From the NCBI GenBank assembly GCA_031655335.1, contig CP134226.1, positions 62,001 through 126,000 of the forward strand: 64,000 nucleotides of DNA. Reading direction: 5' to 3'. Of this stretch, positions 1 through 8,027 are shown piece by piece (position 1 is the first letter of the stretch; each line of letters starts with the position of its first letter). This stretch comes from Thalassospiraceae bacterium LMO-SO8. Its GTDB lineage: Bacteria; Pseudomonadota; Alphaproteobacteria; Rhodospirillales; Casp-alpha2. The notes beneath the pieces are model-generated. The model was not told the DNA's origin and did not search any database. It was given only the letters and a program-made list of their open reading frames with translations. The position numbers and the translations under genes are program-made.

Positions 1-288
1 ATCTTCGTGCCGATTTTCCTGCCCATGCTGAAGACCTTCGACGTCAATCCTTACTTCTTCGCCATGCTGGTTGCCCTCAACTTGCAGACGTCGTTCCTCA
101 CCCCACCCATGGCGATGTCCGCCTATTATCTAAAAGGGGTGATGGGCAAGGCCGTCGAATTGATGGAAATTTTCAGAGGCATCATGCCGTACCTGGCCAT
201 CGTCATTGCCGTCATGGTTTTGATGTATCAGTACCCGGGAATCGCGCTGTTCCTGCCTGATTACTTCTTCGGCAAGTACATCCCGTAA
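1..288 (+). CDS. TRAP transporter large permease, C-terminal part
   Basis: The window opens inside this gene, so only the last 95 codons are present. They encode the last membrane segments of a DctM-type TRAP permease. Visible marks are the LNLQTSFLTPPMA stretch, typical of the end of this family, followed by a long hydrophobic helix and a short C-terminal tail. The large permease carries the sodium-coupled translocation path and works with a small membrane subunit and a periplasmic binding protein, which must lie upstream of the window. The substrate cannot be told from this fragment. The identity is from family recognition; the stop at 286-288 is seen directly. Confidence 0.9.
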   Translation: MFVPIFLPMLKTFDVNPYFFAMLVALNLQTSFLTPPMAMSAYYLKGVMGKAVELMEIFRGIMPYLAIVIAVMVLMYQYPGIALFLPDYFFGKYIP

Positions 289-351
289 CGCCGGCATGAG
301 CGAAACCAAAACAAGGACGATCCAAGCCAGGATTTCAGGAGTGAACCGATC

Positions 352-558
352 ATGAGATCAAGGGTATTCGAACAATTTTGCGGCATCCTCGGCACCGCAA
401 TGGTGGCGGCCTTCGTCCTCGGCCTCGCCTGGGGCATCTCCCACGGCTTCGCCGGGTTCTGGGGCGGGCTGCCGTTCTGGATCATCAGCCTCGGCGTCCT
501 GGCCCTGGTCCTTTACGACCTTTGGGACTCCACCTTGAAGAAGACCACATCAGACTGA
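352..558 (+). CDS. Small two-helix membrane protein, unknown function
   Basis: This codes for 68 residues with two hydrophobic segments (about residues 12-30 and 40-57) and a charged C-terminal tail, so it is probably a small inner-membrane protein. AGGAG followed by TGAACCGATC precedes the ATG, a usable ribosome site. It starts 63 bases after the TRAP permease stop and ends 38 bases before the amidase start, all on the same strand, so it may be cotranscribed with the transporter. I recognise no family. It could be a transporter accessory protein, but that is inference from position only. Confidence 0.7.
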   Translation: MRSRVFEQFCGILGTAMVAAFVLGLAWGISHGFAGFWGGLPFWIISLGVLALVLYDLWDSTLKKTTSD

Positions 559-596
559 ACCATCGCGGGTTTGGCATACCTTTAGGAACCGGCACC

Positions 597-1928
597 ATGG
601 ATTTGGCGGATTTGGGCGCATCCCAATTGGTTGGGATGATCGAACGGGGCGAGATCACCTCCACGGAACTGGTTGAGGCCTGCCTCGCACGGATCGAGGC
701 AAAAGAAGACGCCGTCGGCGCCTGGGCGCATCTCGACCCGGATTTCGCCCGCCGCCAGGCGGCCCATTGCGACGATGTGCATGCCAGTGGTGCTCCGACC
801 GGACCGCTGCACGGCATTCCCGTCGGCATCAAGGACATCTTCGACACGGCCGACCTGCCCACGGAAAACGGCACCGTGCTGTCCAAGGGCCGCCTTCCCG
901 ACGACGACAGCGCCGCCGTCCGCCTGTTGCGGGCCGCCGGCGCCGTGATCATGGGCAAGACCGTGACCACGGAACTGGCCGTCTATTCCCCGGGCAAGAC
1001 CCGCAACCCGCACGACCCGGAACGCACCCCGGGCGGGTCGTCCAGCGGTTCCGCCGCCGCCGTCGCGGCGGGCATGGTGCCCTTGGCGATCGGCTCGCAG
1101 ACCAACGGGTCCGTCATTCGCCCGGCGTCGTTCTGCGGTGTCGTCGGCTTCAAGCCGACGCACGGGCGGATTTCCCGCGCCGGCGCGTTGGCCCTGTCGC
1201 GAACCCTCGACCATGTCGGCGTGTTCGCCCGAACCCTGGAAGACGCCGCCCTGATCAGCGACTGCCTGATCGGCCACGATCCGGCCGACCCGGACACCAA
1301 GCCGGCCGCCGCCCCGCGCCTGTCGGAGATCACCCGCCAAGAGCCCCCCATCGAACCCCGGTTCGCCTTCGTCAAATCCCCCGTGTGGGACCGCGCGGAC
1401 CCGGATGCCCAGGAAGCGTTCGAAGAACTGCGTGAGTTCCTTGGCGATCAATGCGAAGAAGTCACCCTGCCCGATCCCTTCAATGGCGCCGTCGACAACC
1501 TGCGCAAGATCATGTGCGCCGATCTGGTGCGCTACCTATCCGGATACGTGGCCCGCGGCGAAGACAAGCTGAGCGATGTGCTGCGCGCCATGATCGAGGA
1601 AGGCAAGTCGGTGACGGCCGTGGATTTCAATGAATGCGTCGACATGCGGGTTCATCTGGCCGGCTGGGTGAAAAGCCTGGGCGAGGAATTCGACGCCATC
1701 CTGACCCCGGCGACCTGCGGCGAAGCCCCCAAGGGCCTGGATGCGACGGGCGACCCGGTGTTCTGCTCGACATGGTCCTATCTGGGTGTACCGGCGGTGA
1801 CCGTTCCCTTGATGCTGGGCGCCAACGGGATGCCCATCGGCGTTCAGTTGGTCAGCGCGCGAAACGATGACGGGCGCCTGCTGCGCACGGCGCGCTGGCT
1901 GGTCGAAAAGGTGGCGGCGGAAGGCTGA
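597..1928 (+). CDS. Amidase (amidase-signature family)
   Basis: The product of 443 residues has the full amidase-signature core. The Ser-cisSer-Lys triad is visible as Lys79 (in GIPVGIKD), Ser148 (in PGGSSSGSAAA) and Ser172 (in QTNGSVIRPAS), with the spacing expected for the family. It hydrolyses a carboxamide or related C-N bond; the substrate is not readable from sequence. The glycine-rich loop has TNGS where most relatives have TGGS, a mild variation. The ATG at 597 was chosen because it follows AGGAACC and begins the conserved N-terminal helix; the open frame continues upstream but overlaps the preceding gene. Its position after a TRAP transporter suggests uptake and hydrolysis of the same class of compound, which is inference. 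Confidence 0.92.
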   Translation: MDLADLGASQLVGMIERGEITSTELVEACLARIEAKEDAVGAWAHLDPDFARRQAAHCDDVHASGAPTGPLHGIPVGIKDIFDTADLPTENGTVLSKGRLPDDDSAAVRLLRAAGAVIMGKTVTTELAVYSPGKTRNPHDPERTPGGSSSGSAAAVAAGMVPLAIGSQTNGSVIRPASFCGVVGFKPTHGRISRAGALALSRTLDHVGVFARTLEDAALISDCLIGHDPADPDTKPAAAPRLSEITRQEPPIEPRFAFVKSPVWDRADPDAQEAFEELREFLGDQCEEVTLPDPFNGAVDNLRKIMCADLVRYLSGYVARGEDKLSDVLRAMIEEGKSVTAVDFNECVDMRVHLAGWVKSLGEEFDAILTPATCGEAPKGLDATGDPVFCSTWSYLGVPAVTVPLMLGANGMPIGVQLVSARNDDGRLLRTARWLVEKVAAEG

Positions 1929-2092
1929 CGGGAACGCGCGTTCCCATACCTCTCTCCGCGCACCGCCCCACATCGATCCGAAATGTTTCGTTGGCGCGGG
2001 TCGTCGCCCGCAATCGTCATCGACAGCAATCCACAGTTTTCATATGGTTATTGGCGCGACTCAATGGATGCGAGCCTGGAAAGGACAAGCGC

Positions 2093-2914
2093 ATGACCGC
2101 CCCCAGCGTCGATGCCACGCCGGCCACCCGCCGGGGCACTCGCCCGCCGCCGCCGCAGGTGAACCGGGTTGGGGTCAATGACCTGATCGACGTTCTGGCC
2201 CTGGGCCTGCGGGATTTCCGGGCGGCGCCCGCCTACGACCTTTTTTTCGCGGGGATTTACGCGGTCGGCGGCTGGGTCTTGATCCTGATGCTTTTCGCCT
2301 TCGACCTTCCTTACCTGGTTTATCCTTTGGCCGCGGGATTTGCGCTGATCGCGCCCTTCATCGCCAGCGGCTTCTACGTGATCAGCCGACGCCTGGAGGC
2401 CCCCGCCCCAGACGGCGGCGCGGTGCTCAGCTGGGGGATCGTGCTGGGAACCGTCAAGTCCATGTTCAGCCATGAATTGGGCTGGATGGCGCTGGTCACC
2501 GGGTTTTCCCTGTTCTTCTGGATGGACATCGCCGCCCTGTTGTCCTTCGGTTTCATGGGATTCCAGTTCTTCGGATTCCGCGAACTGATCAACGACATCT
2601 TCACGACGCCGTCAGGCTGGTTGTTCCTGGTCGTCGGCAACGCAGCCGGCGCCCTCATCGCCTTCGCTGTGTTTTCTTATTCCGTCATCTCCATCCCGAT
2701 GCTGTTCCACCGCGACGTCGATTTCATCACGGCCATGCTGACCAGTGTCCGGTTCGTTGCGCTGAACCCGCGGGTGATGGCGATCTGGTGCGCCACCATC
2801 GCCACGATGATCGCCCTCGCCCTGCTGTCCGGATTGATCGGCCTGTTCCTGGTCCTGCCGGTCCTGGGACACGCCACCTGGCATCTCTACCGCCGCGCGG
2901 TCGCGCTGCCCTAA
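2093..2914 (+). CDS. DUF2189 integral membrane protein
   Basis: The 273-residue product has a Pro-rich cytoplasmic N-terminus (about residues 1-30) and then several long hydrophobic segments. The VGVNDLIDVLALGLRDFRA stretch before the first helix is characteristic of the DUF2189 family of bacterial membrane proteins, whose function is unknown. The ATG follows GGAAAGGACAAGCGC. Earlier in-frame starts would add 34 residues without membrane or family character. It is alone between the amidase gene and the convergent xerD. Confidence 0.85.
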   Translation: MTAPSVDATPATRRGTRPPPPQVNRVGVNDLIDVLALGLRDFRAAPAYDLFFAGIYAVGGWVLILMLFAFDLPYLVYPLAAGFALIAPFIASGFYVISRRLEAPAPDGGAVLSWGIVLGTVKSMFSHELGWMALVTGFSLFFWMDIAALLSFGFMGFQFFGFRELINDIFTTPSGWLFLVVGNAAGALIAFAVFSYSVISIPMLFHRDVDFITAMLTSVRFVALNPRVMAIWCATIATMIALALLSGLIGLFLVLPVLGHATWHLYRRAVALP

Positions 2915-2935
2915 GGGATAGATGCCCCTTTCCGC

Positions 2936-3850
2936 CTAATCCAGCGGTGCTCTGGCCAGCGGATGGGCCTGGTCAACCAGTGCCTTCAGACGCTCTTCCA
3001 GAACATGGGTGTAGATCTGCGTGGTCGAGATGTCCGCATGGCCCAGCATCTGTTGCAGAGAACGCAGATCGGCGCCATGAGCCAAAAGGTGGCTGGCGAA
3101 GGAATGACGTAGAACGTGCGGCGACACCCGTTTCGGCGGAATGTCGGCGGCAATCGCCAGTTCCTTGAGAATTTGCCCGAAACGGGCGCGCGTCAGATGC
3201 CCCTGTTGCGCGCGGGACGGAAACAGGAAGGCCGCCCGCGCGTCCCTGTCCTTGCCGAGAAATCCGTCGCGCACGGCAAGGTACTCTCCGAGGGCATCCC
3301 GCGCCGGCCCGCCGATCGGCACCATGCGCTCCTTGCCGCCCTTACCGCGCACGATCAGCACCCGCCCGTCGCGGGCAACCGCGGCCATGGGCAGGCCGAC
3401 CAGTTCCGACACGCGCAGCCCGGTGGCATAAAGCACCTCCAGCAAGGCCGTCGTGCGCAGGCCGTCGGCACCCGGCCGTTCGCGGGCCGCGGTCAGCAGG
3501 CGTTCGACCTCTTCCTCGCTCAGGTATTTGGGCAGGGACCGCGCCTGACGCGGCGCATCGACGGCCTGGGTCGGATCGTCGTCGCGGACACGTTCCGCCT
3601 GGAGGAAGCGAAAGAACTGGCGCAGGGCCGACAGCCGCCGGGCCTGGGTGCTGGCCGCCATGCCGGCACCCGACAGGCGCTTCATATAGGCCGTGACGTC
3701 ATCCGGGGCCGCCGCGTCGGCGGCCGTCTTGCGCCGGGCGCAGAACGACGCGAAATCGTCCAGATCCCGGCCGTAGGATTCAATCGTATTGCGGGCGGCC
3801 CCTCTTTCGGCGGCCAACATGTCGAGAAACAGGCTGATGTAACGAGACAG
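2936..3850 (-). CDS. xerD: Tyrosine recombinase XerD, probable CTG start
   Basis: XerD acts with XerC at the dif site to resolve chromosome dimers at division. Counting from the ATG at 3820, the catalytic set is complete: Arg136 (ATGLRVSEL), Lys160 (RGKGGKER), His235 and Arg238 (SPHVLRHS), His261 (LGHADISTT) and the nucleophile Tyr270 (QIYTHV). The first ATG would remove the start of the N-terminal helix, since the frame continues upstream as SRYISLFLDM as in other XerD proteins. No ATG, GTG or TTG lies in frame there, but a CTG at 3850-3848 sits six bases after GGGAGG, so I place the start there. The gene follows the 695-residue protein gene by 32 bases and is probably cotranscribed with it. 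Confidence 0.92.
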   Translation of the reverse strand: MSRYISLFLDMLAAERGAARNTIESYGRDLDDFASFCARRKTAADAAAPDDVTAYMKRLSGAGMAASTQARRLSALRQFFRFLQAERVRDDDPTQAVDAPRQARSLPKYLSEEEVERLLTAARERPGADGLRTTALLEVLYATGLRVSELVGLPMAAVARDGRVLIVRGKGGKERMVPIGGPARDALGEYLAVRDGFLGKDRDARAAFLFPSRAQQGHLTRARFGQILKELAIAADIPPKRVSPHVLRHSFASHLLAHGADLRSLQQMLGHADISTTQIYTHVLEERLKALVDQAHPLARAPLD

Positions 3851-3882
3851 GAGTTGCCTCCCTTCGCGAGTTGCCGCCGGGC

Positions 3883-5970
3883 TTACAGGCCCGCCGCGAG
3901 CGCCGCCTCCAGCGCCAGGTCGTGGGCTTCCTGATCAAGGCCGATGGCGCGCAGGCTGATCACCGCCTGACGCAGAACCTGGGCTTCGGACCGCGCCGTG
4001 CCGCCATCGCCGATGGCGGCCAGCACCATCAGGATGATCTCGCCGCGATGGGGCGGCAGAACCGTTTCCTCGGCCACCGCGGGTGCCGGCAGCACGTCGG
4101 TCGTGCCGAGTTGCGCCTCGCGCGCAGCCTCACCCGCCGGCGGCACCTGCGACGCGTCAAGCGCCGCCGTAGAGACCGCAGCCGTTTCGCGTGCTTCGCG
4201 CGCGGCGTTCCATGCGGCCACCTTGTCGGTCACGGACAGCAGGCGGAACCACAGCGCCGGATGGACCGTTTCCGCCGTGGCATGGCCGATCACCGGCCCC
4301 ATCGCCCGCCAAGCATCGAGCGGTACATCCTCGCCCAGACCGTCCAGCAGCGCATAGAGCAGCGCCGCCCGGCGGGCCGCGTCTTTCTCGCCCGCCATCG
4401 AACGCCACCAGACGCTTAGGTCGCGGGGCTCGTTCTCCAGCCCCATGGTGCCGACCAGCCGGACCAGCGGCGTCATGCGGATCAAAAGATCGCGGCTATC
4501 GTCCTGGAACAAAGCGCTCGCCTGTAGCAGCTTGAACCAAGCCTCGGCGCCCGTGGGGTCGTCCGTCGACAGCATCAGACGCACCGCGCCGGGGGCGAAC
4601 CACAACAGGTCCGCCGACGGCGGAATCTTGGAAACCAGCGGATGGAACACCCGCGCGGCGGCACCATAACGGCCTTCGCCGACGGCGATCTTCAGGGCCT
4701 TGTCGATAATTTCCGCCTGAGCCGTCGGCACCGTTTGCGACAGGGCCGAATGGTAGAGCAGCGCGCGCGCCACGGGACCGCCGATTTCCTCGGCCCGCGA
4801 CAACGAGCGCTTGAGATCGCCCGGATCGAAGGTGACGCTGGAATAAAGCTGGCGCAGGGCCTCCGTATCGAGGGCGCCGGCGGCCTCGGCGCGCTCGGCG
4901 GCCTCCAGGCGGATATCGGGCCCCACGTTGGGATTGACCGCGATGGCGCGCAGCACGCCCGGACGGTCGGACCGGGTGGCGTCGGCCGGCAACGGCGTTT
5001 TGGCCGCCCGCGCCATGGCCAGCAGCAAACCATCGGCTTCGCTCACCGTCGTCAGTTCCCCGGTCGTGCCGCCCAACAGGCGGTCGCTCAGGGCGTAGAA
5101 CGCCGGGTCCCGGGCGCCCAGTTCGTTGAGCATGGAAATGCCGATTTCCGCCTTTTCCGGCTCCCCGGCCAGGATCTGGCAGAAAATCATCGCCTTCTGC
5201 CAATAAGGTCCGCCGCCGGCCTGAATCTGATGCGCCGTGATGCCGCAGGCGCGGGCATTGTCGTTGGCCAGGAAACGGGCGTTGGCTTCGACCTGCAGCA
5301 GGGCCGGATCGGTGATGCTGCCGGGGATCGCCGCCAGAAGGTCGCCAACCCCGGCGACGTCGCCCATGGCGGCAAGCTGTTGCACACGCAGGGTAATCAG
5401 GCTGACCGGCTTGGTCTTGGCCGCATCCGCGTCGTCGCCTTCAATCGGTTTGGCCGCGGCGGGGGGCTGGGCCGCCGTCAACAACAGCCGGCGCATCAGA
5501 GCGCGCATCACCGGCGAGGGGGCGCGCACGGGCAGGTTCGCCATCAAGGCCGCGACATAGGCGCGGTCGGCACCCTGCCAGAGATCAAAGCCCAAACCGC
5601 CTTCGTCGGGGCCGATGACGCCCGCCGTTTCCGGATCGACCTTTTCCAGGGTATCGACCTGAACCCCGGGCTCCCCACCCGAGGCCGAGCCCGACACCGG
5701 CCGGATCGACCCCTGGTCCATCGACGGCTGAACGGGTGCCGCGGGCGCATGAGGTTTCAGGGCCCGCGGCGGCGCCAACGCGGCCGGCGGTTGCAGGGCC
5801 ACAGGTTGGGCCGCGGACGGCGGCATCGACGGCAGCGAGGTCGCAGGCGCATCCGCCGAGGGGGTCTGGGCCCGCGGCTGGCTTAACGGGGCGGTCAACA
5901 GCAGCGGCGCCACCGCGAGGGTAGCCAGCCGCAATGCCGAAACCGGGCGCTTAGCGCGGGAACCGGTCAT
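3883..5970 (-). CDS. Large exported protein, helical-repeat type, unknown function
   Basis: The 695-residue product begins with a signal-like segment (basic RAKRPVSALR, then a hydrophobic stretch ending near an AQT at about residue 35). A Pro/Ala-rich low-complexity region (about 36-110) follows. The rest is Ala/Leu-rich and looks like an alpha-solenoid without clear TPR motifs. I do not recognise a named domain. The ATG has no good ribosome site of its own and overlaps the end of the upstream 46-codon gene by 20 bases, which suggests translational coupling. In my recollection a similar protein often sits between aroK and xerD in related bacteria, divergent from aroK as here. It probably works in the periplasm or at the envelope. 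Confidence 0.8.
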   Translation of the reverse strand: MTGSRAKRPVSALRLATLAVAPLLLTAPLSQPRAQTPSADAPATSLPSMPPSAAQPVALQPPAALAPPRALKPHAPAAPVQPSMDQGSIRPVSGSASGGEPGVQVDTLEKVDPETAGVIGPDEGGLGFDLWQGADRAYVAALMANLPVRAPSPVMRALMRRLLLTAAQPPAAAKPIEGDDADAAKTKPVSLITLRVQQLAAMGDVAGVGDLLAAIPGSITDPALLQVEANARFLANDNARACGITAHQIQAGGGPYWQKAMIFCQILAGEPEKAEIGISMLNELGARDPAFYALSDRLLGGTTGELTTVSEADGLLLAMARAAKTPLPADATRSDRPGVLRAIAVNPNVGPDIRLEAAERAEAAGALDTEALRQLYSSVTFDPGDLKRSLSRAEEIGGPVARALLYHSALSQTVPTAQAEIIDKALKIAVGEGRYGAAARVFHPLVSKIPPSADLLWFAPGAVRLMLSTDDPTGAEAWFKLLQASALFQDDSRDLLIRMTPLVRLVGTMGLENEPRDLSVWWRSMAGEKDAARRAALLYALLDGLGEDVPLDAWRAMGPVIGHATAETVHPALWFRLLSVTDKVAAWNAAREARETAAVSTAALDASQVPPAGEAAREAQLGTTDVLPAPAVAEETVLPPHRGEIILMVLAAIGDGGTARSEAQVLRQAVISLRAIGLDQEAHDLALEAALAAGL

Positions 5971-6091
5971 CAGGCAGAACTTTCGTCACGTCCTTGGACG
6001 GCGCGGGGAAATCCCAGGTAACCAGGAACGTCCCGCCGCCCAGCACCAAGGCCAGGGCGAGGATGAGGATGATCTTGGAAATGCTTTTCAT
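5951..6091 (-). CDS. 46-residue membrane-anchored peptide overlapping the next gene
   Basis: This open frame is too short for most gene finders. It encodes a basic start (MKSISK), one hydrophobic segment (residues 7-25) and a polar tail containing TWDFPAP and ending PDDRFPR. The organisation is that of a small protein anchored in the inner membrane with a short periplasmic tail. Its last 20 bases overlap the start of the 695-residue protein gene, which lacks its own ribosome site, so the two are probably translated together. No strong Shine-Dalgarno is visible before its own ATG. I infer it is real from the coherent topology and the overlap; function is unknown. Confidence 0.6.
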   Translation of the reverse strand: MKSISKIILILALALVLGGGTFLVTWDFPAPSKDVTKVLPDDRFPR

Positions 6092-6291
6092 CGGGAGGGC
6101 GGGCCTATTCGTCTTCGCGGGTGATCTTGGTGGCCGTCGGATCGGCGTTTGCCACAGTCTTCGGGCTTTCTGCTAGACTGTGACTATGGCATTTTTCCGG
6201 CGGCGGCGGGCAGGCCGGAGTTTATCGGCTCGCCCTCCCGCTTTCAACGCCGCCCGCCCGGCGCCACCCGCAGCCCGCAAGTTACAGGTCC

Positions 6292-6834
6292 ATGTCTTCC
6301 CAACTCATTCAAAAACAAGAAAAAACCATCGTCCTCGTCGGCCTGATGGGCGCCGGGAAAAGTTCCGTCGGCCGGATCCTGGCCACGAAGCTGGGCTTGC
6401 CGTTCATCGATTCCGACGACGAGGTGGAAACGGCCGCCGGCTGTAGCATCGAGGATATCTTCGAAATCTACGGCGAACCGGCGTTCCGCGACGTGGAGGA
6501 ACGGGTCATCGACCGCCTGCTGAACGGGCCGCCCATGGTTCTGTCGTCCGGCGGCGGCGCCTTCATGAACCCGCGCACCCGCGCGCGCATCGCCGAGACG
6601 GCGACCAGCGTCTGGCTGCGCGCCGATCTGGAGATTCTGGAACGCCGCACCAAACGACGGGCCGCCGGGCGTCCGCTGCTCAAGGGCACGGATCCGTCGG
6701 AGAAACTGAAGCAATTGATAAATGAGCGTTATCCCGTGTACGAACAGGCGGATATCATCATTGAAAGCGTCGATGAAACCCCGGAAAAGACCGCCGACAA
6801 GATCATCGAGAAACTGACGGACGGCACGGCATGA
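6292..6834 (+). CDS. aroK: Shikimate kinase
   Basis: This cytoplasmic enzyme phosphorylates shikimate at the 3-hydroxyl with ATP in the chorismate pathway. The Walker A loop is GLMGAGKSS (17-25). The shikimate-binding acidic group DSDDE is at 40-44, Arg66 follows GEPAF, the GGG turn is at 87-89, and the lid arginine is in AAGRPLL (about 127). The length of 180 residues is normal. The gene overlaps aroB by four bases (ATGA), so the two shikimate-pathway enzymes are cotranslated. It is divergent from the minus-strand group ending in xerD, so both promoters lie in about 6092-6291. Confidence 0.97.
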   Translation: MSSQLIQKQEKTIVLVGLMGAGKSSVGRILATKLGLPFIDSDDEVETAAGCSIEDIFEIYGEPAFRDVEERVIDRLLNGPPMVLSSGGGAFMNPRTRARIAETATSVWLRADLEILERRTKRRAAGRPLLKGTDPSEKLKQLINERYPVYEQADIIIESVDETPEKTADKIIEKLTDGTA

Positions 6835-7967
6835 CGAGCGACGAGATCACAATCGAGCGCCTGGGCGTCGACCTGGGCGAGCGCAGCTACGATATCCTGA
6901 TCGGCGATGGCCTGCTGCCCGACGCGGGGCGGCTGATCGCGCCCGTGCTGCGCTCTAAACAGGTTGTGGTGATCACCGACCGCAACGTCGCCGGCGCGGG
7001 ACATCTGGCGACCCTGGAAACGGCGCTGGCCGCCGCCGGCATCGCCAGCCGCACGATCGTTCTGGAACCCGGCGAGCAGACCAAGGACTTCGCCCATCTG
7101 GAACAGGTCATCGGCGATCTTCTGGCCGGCGGCGTCGATCGCAAGACGACGCTGATCGCGCTTGGCGGCGGGGTCATCGGCGACCTGACCGGCGTCTGCG
7201 CGGCACTGACCCTGCGCGGCATCGATTTCGTACAGGTGCCGACGACCTTGCTGGCCCAGGTCGATTCATCGGTCGGCGGCAAGACCGCCATCAACACGGC
7301 CCAGGGCAAGAACCTGGTGGGCGCGTTTTACCAGCCGCGTCTGGTGCTCGCCGATACGGGCGTGCTCGACACCCTGCCGCCCCGCGAACTGCGGGCCGGC
7401 TATGCCGAGGTCGTTAAATACGGCGTCATCGACATGCCCGATTTCTTCGATTGGCTGGAAGGCAACGGCCCTTCCTTGCTGGCCGGGGACGCCGCCGCCC
7501 GCCGCCACGCCATCCTGACCTGCTGCAACGCCAAGGCGCGCATCGTCAGCGCCGACGAAACGGAACAGGGGCAGCGCGCGCTGTTGAACCTGGGGCATAC
7601 CTTCGGCCACGCGCTGGAGGCCGAAACCGGCTACGGCGGCGGCCTGCTGCACGGCGAGGCCGTGGCCATCGGCATGGTCATGGCGCTGACCCTGGCGAAC
7701 CGTCTGGGTCATTGCAAAGGCAACGACGCGGCGCGGCTTCGGGCCCATCTCGACGCCACGGGCCTGCCGGGCGACCTCGTGCGGCTCGACACCGGCGGCT
7801 GGACGGTGGACCGCCTGCTGGCGCACATGATGAAGGACAAGAAGACCGAAGGCGGCAAGCTGACCTTCATCCTGGCCCGGGCGATCGGCGAGGCGTTCAT
7901 CGAACGTGATGTGCCGACCGGGCTGGTCGCCGATGTCCTCAACGAATTCCTCAGCGCCCGGCGTTGA
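6831..7967 (+). CDS. aroB: 3-dehydroquinate synthase
   Basis: The enzyme converts DAHP to 3-dehydroquinate, the second step of aromatic amino acid synthesis, using NAD and a divalent metal. The NAD-binding GGGVIGDLTG is at 112-121, and VPTTLLAQVDSSVGGKTAIN is at about 136-155. The metal-binding histidines are in NLGHTFGHALE and LLHGEAVAIG, and the acidic ligand is in the GYAEVVKYG region. The length (378) is normal. The start overlaps the aroK stop (ATGA). A HlyC/CorC-family gene follows 60 bases later on the same strand and may be read through. Confidence 0.97.
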   Translation: MTSDEITIERLGVDLGERSYDILIGDGLLPDAGRLIAPVLRSKQVVVITDRNVAGAGHLATLETALAAAGIASRTIVLEPGEQTKDFAHLEQVIGDLLAGGVDRKTTLIALGGGVIGDLTGVCAALTLRGIDFVQVPTTLLAQVDSSVGGKTAINTAQGKNLVGAFYQPRLVLADTGVLDTLPPRELRAGYAEVVKYGVIDMPDFFDWLEGNGPSLLAGDAAARRHAILTCCNAKARIVSADETEQGQRALLNLGHTFGHALEAETGYGGGLLHGEAVAIGMVMALTLANRLGHCKGNDAARLRAHLDATGLPGDLVRLDTGGWTVDRLLAHMMKDKKTEGGKLTFILARAIGEAFIERDVPTGLVADVLNEFLSARR

Positions 7968-8027
7968 CCCGGGCCGACCCGCCGGTGCGCCCAAGACGGC
8001 GCCCGGCACATTGAATGAGCGGATAAC

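Noticed and set aside
378-596. Longer amidase start upstream of 597
   Set aside because: The added residues are the second frame of the small membrane-protein gene at 352-558; family sequence and a ribosome site begin at 597.
6105-6155. Short minus-strand frame upstream of the 46-codon gene
   Set aside because: It would encode only about 16 residues from a GTG and has no ribosome site.
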